Notes: generated by a model not told the origin, from the sequence alone. A stretch of 8,220 nt of DNA from an uncultured Pseudomonadota bacterium (GCA_903902945.1 CAIUWU010000144.1:1-8220); one strand, 5' to 3'. Counted from the stretch's first letter, positions 1 to 7,012 are shown. Made by a program: numbers and translations.

Positions 1-1894
1 AGGTTTTCCGGTTGCTTATGTCGGTGATGTGGTCGGCACCGGCTCATCACGTAAATCGGCTACCAACTCGGTATTGTGGTTCATCGGTGATGACATCGAT
101 TACATTCCCAATAAACGTACCGGTGGCATTTGTATCGGCGGCAAGATTGCCCCAATTTTCTTCAATACCATGGAAGATTCCGGTGCCTTGCCGATTGAAT
201 GTGATGTCACCCAATTGCAGATGGGTGATGTGATCGATATTTATCCGTATCAAGGCGTGGTGAAACGCCATGACAGCGACGAAGAAATCTGTCGTTTCAG
301 TCTGAAAACCGAAGTTTTGCTGGACGAAGTGCGGGCAGGCGGCCGGATTGCGCTGATCATCGGTCGTGGTCTGACCGAGCGCGCCCGTCAAGTCTTGAAT
401 TTACCGGCTTCAACTGTTTTCAAACGTCTGGCCGAAACGACTGCCAGCGATAAAGGGTTTACCCTGGCGCAAAAAATGGTCGGTAAGGCTTGTGGTGTCG
501 AAGGCGTCCGTCCCGGCAGTTATTGCGAGCCGAAAATGACGACGGTGGGTTCGCAGGACACTACCGGCCCGATGACCCGAGATGAGTTGAAAGATCTCGC
601 CTGTCTGGGTTTTTCAGCCGATCTGGTGATGCAATCCTTTTGCCATACTGCCGCCTATCCTAAGCCGGTTGACGTTGCCATGCAGCACAGTTTGCCGGAT
701 TTCATCATGACCCGCGGCGGGGTCTCGCTGCGTCCCGGCGATGGTGTGATTCACTCGTGGCTGAACCGGATGTTGCTGCCGGATACTGTGGGTACCGGCG
801 GTGATTCGCACACCCGTTTTCCCATCGGTATTTCCTTTCCGGCCGGTTCCGGTCTGGTGGCTTTTGCTGCCGCCACCGGTGTCATGCCGCTCGATATGCC
901 GGAATCGGTTTTGGTCCGTTTCAGCGGCCAGTTGCAACCGGGCATTACTTTGCGCGATCTGGTCAATGCGATTCCGTATGCGGCGCTTCAACGGGGTTTG
1001 CTGACGGTTGACAAACAAGGCAAAAAGAATATTTTTTCCGGCCGGATTCTGGAAATCGAAGGCTTGCCAGACCTGAAAGTGGAGCAAGCGTTCGAATTGT
1101 CAGATGCCTCTGCCGAACGTTCGGCGGCTGGCTGTACCATCAAACTTAATGAAGCACCCATCCGCGAGTATCTGAACTCCAACATTACTTTACTGCGCTG
1201 GATGATTGCCGAAGGCTATGGCGATGCCCGAACCTTGCAACGTCGAATTGCCGCGATGCAGGACTGGCTGGCAAAACCGGTATTGCTGGAGGCGGATGCC
1301 GATGCCGAGTACGCTGCAGTGATTGAAATCAATCTGGACCAAATCCAGGAACCGCTGCTGGCGTGCCCAAATGATCCCGATGATGTCAAAACGCTGTCCG
1401 ATGTCGCTGGTGTCAAGATCGACGAAGTATTTATCGGTTCCTGTATGACTAATATCGGCCATTTCCGCGCCGCTGGTAAATTGCTGGAACAAGCCAGTCA
1501 GTTGCCGACCCGTTTGTGGGTGGCCCCGCCGACTAAAATGGATCAGAGCCAGCTGATAGAAGAGGGCTATTACGGCACCTTTGGTAAAGTCGGTGCCAGA
1601 ACCGAAATGCCAGGCTGTTCATTGTGCATGGGCAATCAGGCGCGGGTGGCGGAAGGTTCGACCGTGGTTTCCACGTCAACTCGTAACTTCCCCAACCGTC
1701 TGGGCAATGGTGCCAATGTCTATCTGGCCTCGGCCGAACTGGCAGCCGTCTGCTCATTACTGGGCAAAATCCCGTCTGCTGCCGAGTATCAGCAATATGC
1801 CGGTTTAATTGATGCCAATAGTGCCGATACCTATCGTTATCTGAACTTTGATCAGATCGACAGTTACCAGCATAAAGCGGCCACCGTGGCCTAA
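1..1894 (+). CDS. acnB: Aconitate hydratase B (bifunctional aconitase / 2-methylisocitrate dehydratase), 5'-truncated by window edge
   Basis: This is the C-terminal 630 or so residues of AcnB, the cytoplasmic 4Fe-4S aconitase that isomerises citrate to isocitrate in the TCA cycle and, in this family, can also hydrate 2-methylaconitate. Codons are in phase from base 2 and the stop is TAA at 1892-1894. The E. coli enzyme is 865 residues, so about 235 N-terminal residues (HEAT-like domain) lie outside the window. The visible part opens in the swivel domain (VGTGSSRKSATNS, then FFNTMEDSGALPIE) and continues into the catalytic domains (GSQDTTGPMTRDELKD, GTGGDSHTRFPIG). The three cluster-ligand cysteines are present: GSCMTN (codon 1442-1444) and GCSLCMGNQ (codons 1616-1618 and 1625-1627). 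The reading frame is intact and closely resembles gammaproteobacterial AcnB throughout. The GTG at 29 is internal and not a real start. No terminator with a T-tract follows, so readthrough into the next gene is plausible. Confidence 0.98.
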   Translation, partial: GFPVAYVGDVVGTGSSRKSATNSVLWFIGDDIDYIPNKRTGGICIGGKIAPIFFNTMEDSGALPIECDVTQLQMGDVIDIYPYQGVVKRHDSDEEICRFSLKTEVLLDEVRAGGRIALIIGRGLTERARQVLNLPASTVFKRLAETTASDKGFTLAQKMVGKACGVEGVRPGSYCEPKMTTVGSQDTTGPMTRDELKDLACLGFSADLVMQSFCHTAAYPKPVDVAMQHSLPDFIMTRGGVSLRPGDGVIHSWLNRMLLPDTVGTGGDSHTRFPIGISFPAGSGLVAFAAATGVMPLDMPESVLVRFSGQLQPGITLRDLVNAIPYAALQRGLLTVDKQGKKNIFSGRILEIEGLPDLKVEQAFELSDASAERSAAGCTIKLNEAPIREYLNSNITLLRWMIAEGYGDARTLQRRIAAMQDWLAKPVLLEADADAEYAAVIEINLDQIQEPLLACPNDPDDVKTLSDVAGVKIDEVFIGSCMTNIGHFRAAGKLLEQASQLPTRLWVAPPTKMDQSQLIEEGYYGTFGKVGARTEMPGCSLCMGNQARVAEGSTVVSTSTRNFPNRLGNGANVYLASAELAAVCSLLGKIPSAAEYQQYAGLIDANSADTYRYLNFDQIDSYQHKAATVA

Positions 1895-1922
1895 GGCTCG
1901 ATGCGAACTATCCCGATCACTA

Positions 1923-1942
1923 CCGTGACCGACTGGTCACGG
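1923..1942 (+). other. Perfect 8-bp inverted repeat (RNA hairpin) between acnB and the small PilZ-like gene
   Basis: CCGTGACC (1923-1930), a 4-base loop GACT, and GGTCACGG (1935-1942) form a perfect GC-rich stem 29 bases after the acnB stop. It is followed by GAACATGACATG, not a T-run, so it does not look like a standard Rho-independent terminator. The 3' arm overlaps GGGA (1941-1944), the best ribosome binding sequence for an ATG at 1952. It could protect the acnB mRNA 3' end, mark a processing site or limit translation of the next gene. The repeat is seen directly; the functions are inference. Confidence 0.55.
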
Positions 1943-1951
1943 GAACATGAC

Positions 1952-2194
1952 ATGACCTATCGCCGTGCCGATTGCGCTGACATTCACCAGGGCAAATGTC
2001 TGGCGCTGAATGGCAGCGAAATAAAGTTTCTTAGCGCCGAGCCAATTGAAGAGGGTCTGGCGCTGGAAATCAAGCTTTGGTCGAAAACCGGGGGCGTTAC
2101 CAAAATGACGGCTTTTATTGAAGTGATTAAATCAGTGCCTTATGCTAGCCGGCTTTTTCAGATCAACGCCGCGATCAAAACCATCAAAGGCTAG
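1952..2194 (+). CDS. Small hypothetical protein, possible degenerate PilZ-like domain
   Basis: An 80-residue protein of unknown function. I chose the ATG at 1952, which has GGGA seven bases upstream, begins MTYRRADC and leaves the hairpin at 1923-1942 in the gap. An in-frame ATG at 1901 would add 17 residues and has only AAGG four bases upstream. The order of elements recalls a PilZ domain (cyclic di-GMP receptor): an N-terminal arginine pair (R4, R5), then NGSEIKF where PilZ proteins have [D/N]xSxxG, then AEPIEEGLALEIKL resembling the following strand-turn-strand, then two further beta-like stretches (MTAFIEVIKSV, SRLFQINAAIKTI). However, the RxxxR motif is missing and the glycine of the second motif is a lysine (K25), so nucleotide binding is doubtful. 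There is no signal peptide or membrane segment. It lies between acnB and queD, about 30 bases from the latter. It is probably a real gene; the family assignment is tentative. Confidence 0.6.
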   Translation: MTYRRADCADIHQGKCLALNGSEIKFLSAEPIEEGLALEIKLWSKTGGVTKMTAFIEVIKSVPYASRLFQINAAIKTIKG

Positions 2195-2224
2195 AACTAC
2201 CCCACCTGCAGGCTTTATTCGACT

Positions 2225-2629
2225 ATGTATATCATTACCAAGGAAATCTATTTTTGCTATGGCCATAGGCTGATGCACCTTCAGGGCAAGTGCCGTAATT
2301 TGCACGGACATAGTGTTAAAGCCAGTATCAGTATCAAAAGTGAGCAATTAAACCAGCAGGCTATGGTGTGCGATTTTGCCGACGTCAAAGATTGCGTTGC
2401 GGCGTTTATCGATGATGTGCTCGATCACAACTTTCTGGTTCACAAAGATGACCCTATCATTCCCGCTCTCGAAGCCAATCAGGAGCGATTTCTGGCACTG
2501 GATGAACATCCTACCGCCGAAGTGCTGAGCAAAATGATTTATCAATATGTCAAGCAGCATGGCTTCGATGTCGATCAGGTCGTGTTATGGGAAACCGCCA
2601 GCGCCAACGCCTGTTACCGCGAAAATTAA
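2225..2629 (+). CDS. queD: 6-carboxytetrahydropterin synthase / PTPS-family protein (QueD-like)
   Basis: A 134-residue cytoplasmic zinc enzyme of the 6-pyruvoyl-tetrahydropterin synthase family. QueD members convert 7,8-dihydroneopterin triphosphate to 6-carboxytetrahydropterin, the first pathway-specific step toward 7-deazaguanines such as queuosine. Zinc ligands are H14 (in CYGHRL) and H27 and H29 (in NLHGH). The catalytic cysteine C23 sits in the CxxxHGH motif, D67-H68 form the Asp/His pair (LDHNFL), PTAE at 96-99 matches the family's PTAEN region, and E123 in WETASANA is the pterin-anchoring glutamate. Length is normal. The ATG is the only sensible start; no strong Shine-Dalgarno is seen, only AGG 12 bases upstream just after a CCTGCAGG palindrome. 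The CYGHRL...GKCRNLHGH form differs from E. coli QueD, and no queC, queE or queF is visible here, so a different pterin role is possible. The family is certain; the exact pathway is less so. Confidence 0.9.
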   Translation: MYIITKEIYFCYGHRLMHLQGKCRNLHGHSVKASISIKSEQLNQQAMVCDFADVKDCVAAFIDDVLDHNFLVHKDDPIIPALEANQERFLALDEHPTAEVLSKMIYQYVKQHGFDVDQVVLWETASANACYREN

Positions 2630-2631
2630 GC

Positions 2632-3093
2632 ATGTCTTGGCTTGAGCCGATCAACACCTCGTGGTGTCTGGAGCAGATTTGTGAGTCGAATTATCAGAAA
2701 TTGTTACAACTGATTCCTGCGCTCACTGATTTTAAACAGACCGCAATCGGTATCAGTTCCCATAAACCCGCTTTGCATTTAGTGGTACTGGAGCGTAATC
2801 CCTACACCATGACCATTCAGCTCAGTCATAGATTCAGTACCCTGCATGAATTGATGTTGCCAGCGGTGACGATTCGGGTTTATCTGGATGCCCAACTGGC
2901 AGAAGTGTTGTGCGATGCTGATCGTCCGGCTGTCAGCCGGGTATATCGGAATCCGGGAAAAGTAGTGGAAATCGGCCAATACAAATGGCGGCTGAATTAT
3001 TTTTTACAAAAGTGGCTGGAACATTGTTTAAAAACCCAATATCAGTTCAGTGAAAGTGCTGACGATGCTAACGAGTTCAGGTATCTGAGTTGA
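2632..3093 (+). CDS. DUF1249 family protein (YqiB-like)
   Basis: A 153-residue soluble protein resembling E. coli YqiB (about 140 residues, DUF1249), whose function is unknown to me. The matching features are CESNYQKLLQLIP (residues 17-29), a central block with NPYTMTIQL, the core LPAVTIRVYLDAQLAEV (76-92) and YFLQKWLEHCL near the C terminus (123-133). The frame is open from 2587, inside queD, but the ATG at 2632, two bases after the queD stop, is the better start because the upstream codons (NRQRQRLLPRK) do not look like this family. With no strong ribosome binding site, translational coupling to queD is likely. In E. coli yqiB lies between nudF and cpdA; here neither is adjacent. The last 17 bases overlap the convergent recQ 3' end. 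There is no signal peptide or membrane helix. Confidence 0.85.
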   Translation: MSWLEPINTSWCLEQICESNYQKLLQLIPALTDFKQTAIGISSHKPALHLVVLERNPYTMTIQLSHRFSTLHELMLPAVTIRVYLDAQLAEVLCDADRPAVSRVYRNPGKVVEIGQYKWRLNYFLQKWLEHCLKTQYQFSESADDANEFRYLS

Positions 3094-5227
3094 TCTTGCG
3101 GTTCAGATCAGCCTTGATGCAGCGCAATACCCCATAGTTGTAATGGCCATCGAAATGCTCGTATACCGGCTTCAAGCTGATTCCGAGGACAGGATTCTGA
3201 TTCAGCAACACAGTCTCGATGGCATTGATTTCGCTGGCACCCAGATCAATCACTTCGCTCAGCTCGGCCAGATGGGCTTCAATGGCTTTGGCCAAATGAT
3301 TGTAGATGGTATCGATAGTCAGCTGCCGCTGGGCGGCGATTTGCTGGGCGGTATAACCGAGCTGAAATAAATTCAGAGTTTCGCTAAGACTGTCATGCCC
3401 CGATTGCTCGGGCTGACGCTCGCTGCCATCAAACTCGGCCAGCACACTTAAAAACTCATCTGCATATAACTCGAGTTTGCGTTCGCCTACGCCGGTCAAT
3501 AATGAAAATTGCTGATAGCTGGCAGGGCGTTTTTCCAGCATTTCCATCAAGGTCACGTCATTAAAAATGATATAGGGCGGTAAATCCTGTGCGTCTGCCA
3601 GCTGTCTGCGTTTTTGTCGTAAAGCATTCCACAAGGCAGCATCAGCGGCGGCTATCGGCTGGGTGGCAGTGTTTTTCTGGCGTTTGGCCTTATCGACCGG
3701 CTTTTCCTTACGCAGGATCAGTGGTTGCTCGCCACGCAGAATCGGCCGGCAACTGTCATGCAGACGCAGACCCCCATGATTTTCTATCTCAATCGTCACC
3801 AAGCCTTTGGCCACCAGCTGTCTGAATACCGAGCGCCATTGCGCTTCTGACAGATGTTTACCCAAGCCAAAAGTGCTGATCTGGTCATGACCAAATTGGG
3901 TGATTCGCGAGTCGGCCTTGCCCAGCAACACGTCGATTAGGTAGTTGACCCCAAAGCGCTGGCCGGTACGATAAATACAGGATAAGGCCTGCTGGGCAGC
4001 AATGCTGCCGTCCCAGGTTTCGACCGGCTCCAGACAGGTATCACAATTACCGCAGGGCTGGGACAGGGTTTCTCCGAAATATGCCAGCAAAGTCTGTCGG
4101 CGGCAGCTGACCGATTCGCACAAAGCCAGCATGGCATCCAGTTTGTGATATTCGACCCGTTTATGCTGTTCATCGGCATTTGATCCCGCCAGCATCTGCC
4201 GCAACGTAATCACATCCTGTAAACCGTAGGCCATCCAGGCGTTGGCCGCTTGGCCGTCACGACCGGCTCTGCCGGTTTCCTGATAATACGCTTCGACACT
4301 TTTGGGTAAATCCAGATGCGCCACAAACCTTACATTGGGTTTGTCGATACCCATGCCGAAAGCAATCGTGGCGACAATGATCAGACCATCTTCGACCAGA
4401 AAGCGATGCTGATTATGCTGTCTTTGTTCATGGCTCAGGCCAGCATGGTAGGGCAGTGCGCGGTGGCCTTGTTCGCTCAGCCAGTCGGCAAGCTCTTCGA
4501 CTCTTTTGCGCGACAAGCAGTAAACAATCCCGGTATCACCCGGGTGTTCGCTGCGGATAAAGCGCAACAGCTGCTGTTTGGCCTGATTTTTTTCGACGAT
4601 CCGGTAGCGGATATTGGGCCGGTCAAAGCCGGTAATGAAGATCTTCGCCTGCTGCAGCCCCAGCCGCTCGATGATTTCCTGACGGGTGCGTTCATCGGCG
4701 GTGGCGGTCAGCGCAATCTGCGGTACTGAGGGAAAACGCTGCTGCAGAATGCCCAGTTGCAAATAATCGGCGCGAAAGTCATGCCCCCATTGTGAAACGC
4801 AGTGCGCCTCATCGATAGCAAACAAGGCTATCGGGCAGCGATCAAACAAAGCCAGGGTGCGGGGATTGTTGAGCCGTTCGGGGGCGATGTACAGCAGATC
4901 GAGCTGCTGATTCAGCAGCTGCGCTTCGATGATCCGGGTTTGTTCGAGTGACAGGGTCGAATTCAGAAAAGCCGCTCTGACGCCCAGTTGATGCAAGGCA
5001 TTGACCTGATCCTGCATTAGCGCAATCAGCGGCGAAACCACAATGCCGACGCCGCGCATAACCAATGATGGGATCTGATAGCACAAGGATTTGCCGGCAC
5101 CGGTCGGCATCAGGACTAGAGCATCGCCACCGTTGAGCACCTGTTCGATAACGGCTTGCTGCTGACCACGGAACTGGTCATACCCAAAAACAGTCCTCAG
5201 GGTCTGTAATGCGTCATTGATCGCCAT
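3077..5227 (-). CDS. recQ: ATP-dependent DNA helicase RecQ with C-terminal helix-turn-helix extension
   Basis: A 716-residue 3'-to-5' superfamily 2 DNA helicase acting in recombination and replication-fork repair. Domains in order: the helicase core with Walker A PTGAGKS (41-47), SPLIALMQDQ, DEAH box (139-142) with the RecQ aromatic-rich loop HCVSQWGHDFR, LTATA (173-177), motif V around FGMGIDKPN (290-298) and motif VI QETGRAGRDG (316-325). A zinc-binding module follows with C375, C392, C395 and C398 (CGNCDTC), then the RQC winged helix (about 405-500, GHDQISTFGLGK), then an HRDC domain (about 525-600, SLLTGVGERKLELY). Beyond this is a segment of about 100 residues (612-716) not found in the 609-residue E. 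coli RecQ. It contains LFQLGYTAQQIAAQRQLT and TIYNHL, matching the helicase-associated HTH domain seen in some bacterial RecQ proteins. The ATG lies 3 bases after the nadB stop, implying cotranscription and coupled translation. Its 3' end overlaps DUF1249 by 17 bp on the opposite strand. Confidence 0.97.
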   Translation of the reverse strand: MAINDALQTLRTVFGYDQFRGQQQAVIEQVLNGGDALVLMPTGAGKSLCYQIPSLVMRGVGIVVSPLIALMQDQVNALHQLGVRAAFLNSTLSLEQTRIIEAQLLNQQLDLLYIAPERLNNPRTLALFDRCPIALFAIDEAHCVSQWGHDFRADYLQLGILQQRFPSVPQIALTATADERTRQEIIERLGLQQAKIFITGFDRPNIRYRIVEKNQAKQQLLRFIRSEHPGDTGIVYCLSRKRVEELADWLSEQGHRALPYHAGLSHEQRQHNQHRFLVEDGLIIVATIAFGMGIDKPNVRFVAHLDLPKSVEAYYQETGRAGRDGQAANAWMAYGLQDVITLRQMLAGSNADEQHKRVEYHKLDAMLALCESVSCRRQTLLAYFGETLSQPCGNCDTCLEPVETWDGSIAAQQALSCIYRTGQRFGVNYLIDVLLGKADSRITQFGHDQISTFGLGKHLSEAQWRSVFRQLVAKGLVTIEIENHGGLRLHDSCRPILRGEQPLILRKEKPVDKAKRQKNTATQPIAAADAALWNALRQKRRQLADAQDLPPYIIFNDVTLMEMLEKRPASYQQFSLLTGVGERKLELYADEFLSVLAEFDGSERQPEQSGHDSLSETLNLFQLGYTAQQIAAQRQLTIDTIYNHLAKAIEAHLAELSEVIDLGASEINAIETVLLNQNPVLGISLKPVYEHFDGHYNYGVLRCIKADLNRKINSDT
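3091..3110. other. Short inverted repeat at the convergent DUF1249/recQ junction
   Basis: TGATCT (3091-3096), an 8-base spacer and AGATCA (3105-3110) form a perfect 6-bp inverted repeat. It begins at the TGA stop of the DUF1249 gene and lies within the last codons of recQ. Its location suits a weak bidirectional transcription end, but the stem is short, AT-rich and lacks a T-run, so this is low-confidence. No other terminator-like structure was seen between the two convergent genes, which overlap. Confidence 0.2.
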
Positions 5228-5230
5228 GTA

Positions 5231-6871
5231 CTACGATTTGAACTTTTTTTCCGGGATGAGAATCGTATTTTGAGGCGGATTGTGATGGTCGGTTTCGGGA
5301 TAATCTTTGGTGTAATGCAGGCCGCGGCTTTCTTTACGCTGCTGGGCGCAACGAATGATCAGCTCGGCAACGATCACCAGATTGCGTAATTCCAACAGAT
5401 CACTGCTGATGCGGAAACGACCGTAATATTCGGCGATTTCGACTTTTAACAGTTCCAGCCGGTTCATGGCGCGTTCCAAGCGTTTGTTGGTACGGACGAT
5501 GCCGACATAGTCCCACATGAAACGGCGCAACTCATCCCAGTTATGCGAAATCACCACCTCTTCATCCGAATCGCTGACCTGTGACTCATCCCATTCCGGT
5601 AACCGGCCGGGCAAAGGAATATCATCAATGCAGCGCCGGATATCCTGATTGGCCTGTTCGGCAAAAACCAGACATTCCAGCAAAGAGTTGCTGGCCATGC
5701 GGTTGGCACCGTGCAAACCGGTACAAGCAACTTCCCCGACTGCATACAGGCCAGGGATGTCGGTTCGGGCATGGCTGTCGGTGACGACACCGCCACAGGT
5801 GTAGTGGGCGGCTGGTACTACTGGAATCGGTTGCTGGCTAATATCGATATCCAGCTCCAGACATTGCAGATAAATAGTTGGGAAATGCTTCTGGATAAAC
5901 TCGCGCGATTGGTGGCTGATATCCAGATAAACACAATCAATGCCATGCTTTTTGATTTCGCTGTCGATGGCCCGTGCAACGATGTCGCGCGGCGCCAGTT
6001 CCATCCGCGCATCATAGCGACGCATGAAGCGCTCGCCGTTGGGTAATATCAGCCGGCCACCTTCTCCGCGCACCGCTTCACTGATTAAAAACGACCGCGC
6101 CGAAGGATGATACAGACAGGTAGGATGAAATTGCATGAACTCCATATTGCTAACCCGACAGCCAGCGCGCCAGGCGAGGGCAATTCCGTCACCGGAGGAA
6201 ATATGCGGATTGGTTGAATACAGATAAACCTTATTGGCGCCTCCGGTAGCCAGTACCACGATTTTGGCGCCAATGGCCCGGGTTTTACCGGTTTTGCAAT
6301 CGAACACATAAGCACCCTTGATACGTTGCTCGGTCTCGCCCAGTTTTTCGGCGGTAATCAACTCAACCACATTGTGATAAGCCAGCAGGGTGATATTGGG
6401 ATGGGCTTTGGCTCTGTCGATCAGCGACAAAGAAACGGCTTTACCGGTGGCATCATCACTATGGACGATACGGCGATGGGAATGGCCACCTTCGCGGTTG
6501 AGATGCAGCTGCTTTTTGCCGTTTTCACCTTTTTCTTCGGTAAAACTGACACCCTGGGTCCGCAGCCATTCAATACTTTGCCGGCCTTTGGAAACCGTCA
6601 GTCTGACAATCTCCTGATCGCAAAGACCGGCACCGGCAATCAGCGTGTCTTCGATATGCGATTCAATCGAATCGTGTTGATCATCAAATACTGCCGAAAT
6701 GCCACCTTGAGCATAAAAGGTGCTGCATTCGGTCAGCTCGAATTTGGCTAGCACGGCAACCTGGTAAGAATCCGCCAGATGCAGCGCCAGACTCAATCCG
6801 GCGCCGCCACTACCGGCGATCAGAACATCGAAATAAGGTTGCGGCGATTGTGAAACGGTGTGGCTGCTCAA
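5231..6871 (-). CDS. nadB: L-aspartate oxidase (NadB), TTG start
   Basis: A flavoprotein that oxidises L-aspartate to iminoaspartate, the first step of de novo NAD synthesis, with NadA using the product. The start is placed at TTG 6871, giving 546 residues against about 540 in E. coli. No ATG lies in frame upstream; the only other start is TTG 6982, whose extra 37 residues come from AT-rich promoter-like DNA. Visible motifs are the FAD-binding GSGGAG (20-25), STFYAQGG, REGGHSHRR, FHPT (H249), ELAPRDIVARAID (R295), AAHYTCGG (H356) and HGANRMASNSLLE (R391). From memory the E. coli active-site residues are H244, R290, H351 and R386, a constant offset of five, which supports the chosen start. The C-terminal helical region (MWDYVGIVRT, ELRNLVIVAELI, RKESRGLHYT) is complete. 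The family also contains SdhA/FrdA, but the NadB-specific motifs are clear. It is first in a two-gene unit with recQ and divergent from the protease gene. No strong Shine-Dalgarno precedes the TTG. Confidence 0.96.
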   Translation of the reverse strand: MSSHTVSQSPQPYFDVLIAGSGGAGLSLALHLADSYQVAVLAKFELTECSTFYAQGGISAVFDDQHDSIESHIEDTLIAGAGLCDQEIVRLTVSKGRQSIEWLRTQGVSFTEEKGENGKKQLHLNREGGHSHRRIVHSDDATGKAVSLSLIDRAKAHPNITLLAYHNVVELITAEKLGETEQRIKGAYVFDCKTGKTRAIGAKIVVLATGGANKVYLYSTNPHISSGDGIALAWRAGCRVSNMEFMQFHPTCLYHPSARSFLISEAVRGEGGRLILPNGERFMRRYDARMELAPRDIVARAIDSEIKKHGIDCVYLDISHQSREFIQKHFPTIYLQCLELDIDISQQPIPVVPAAHYTCGGVVTDSHARTDIPGLYAVGEVACTGLHGANRMASNSLLECLVFAEQANQDIRRCIDDIPLPGRLPEWDESQVSDSDEEVVISHNWDELRRFMWDYVGIVRTNKRLERAMNRLELLKVEIAEYYGRFRISSDLLELRNLVIVAELIIRCAQQRKESRGLHYTKDYPETDHHNPPQNTILIPEKKFKS

Positions 6872-6907
6872 TGTCTTGATCTGTGATTGTTTATCAGAAG
6901 GGCAAAA

Positions 6908-6935
6908 ATAATATCGTGTTTTACTGCAATGGTAA
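6908..6935 (-). promoter_or_regulatory. Candidate sigma-70 promoter for nadB-recQ
   Basis: On the minus strand TTACCA (6935-6930, four of six matches to TTGACA) and TATTAT (6913-6908, five of six to TATAAT) are separated by 16 bases. Transcription would start near 6901 and leave a leader of about 30 bases before the TTG at 6871, which fits that start and not the one at 6982. A second possibility further upstream is TTGACC (6982-6977), 17 bases, TTCAAT (6959-6954). This is consensus matching by eye in AT-rich DNA. Confidence 0.35.
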
Positions 6936-6941
6936 TTTTTT

Positions 6942-6970
6942 TTGTATTGATTGATTGAATGCGGTTTAAT
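6942..6970 (+). promoter_or_regulatory. Candidate sigma-70 promoter for the Do-family protease gene
   Basis: TTGTAT (6942-6947, weak -35) and TTTAAT (6965-6970, five of six to the -10 consensus) are spaced by 17 bases, with transcription predicted near 6977 and a leader of about 40 bases. An ATTG triplet repeat (6946-6957) lies in the spacer, and GCGG (6961-6964) / CCGC (6972-6975) could form a small dyad overlapping the -10. I looked for a sigma-E type site (GAACTT, 16-17 bases, TCnnA) as expected for degP relatives and did not find a convincing one. Confidence 0.3.
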
Positions 6971-7007
6971 TCCGCCGGTCAAAATTAACGCACTATTTTT
7001 GTATGAG

Positions 7008-7012
7008 AGGAG
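7008..7012 (+). promoter_or_regulatory. Strong Shine-Dalgarno for the Do-family protease gene
   Basis: AGGAG at 7008-7012, within GAGAGGAG, lies five bases before the ATG at 7018. It fixes the start of a gene that is open to the right window edge and is the clearest ribosome binding site in the window. Confidence 0.85.

Noticed and set aside
614..1087. 157-codon open frame on the minus strand inside acnB
   Set aside because: It is antisense to a strongly conserved acnB segment, the product resembles no family I know and is rich in Arg/Gln/His in the way of a shadow frame.
1923..1950. Hairpin after acnB as a Rho-independent terminator
   Set aside because: The stem is good but is followed by GAACATGACA with no T-run, so it was recorded as an unassigned hairpin.
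4316..4729. 137-codon open frame on the plus strand inside recQ
   Set aside because: It is opposite the helicase motifs of recQ, which fully explain the sequence, and has no ribosome binding site or recognisable domain.
6326..6751. 141-codon open frame on the plus strand inside nadB
   Set aside because: Shadow of the conserved nadB N-terminal half; its composition reflects the opposite strand and no domain is recognisable.
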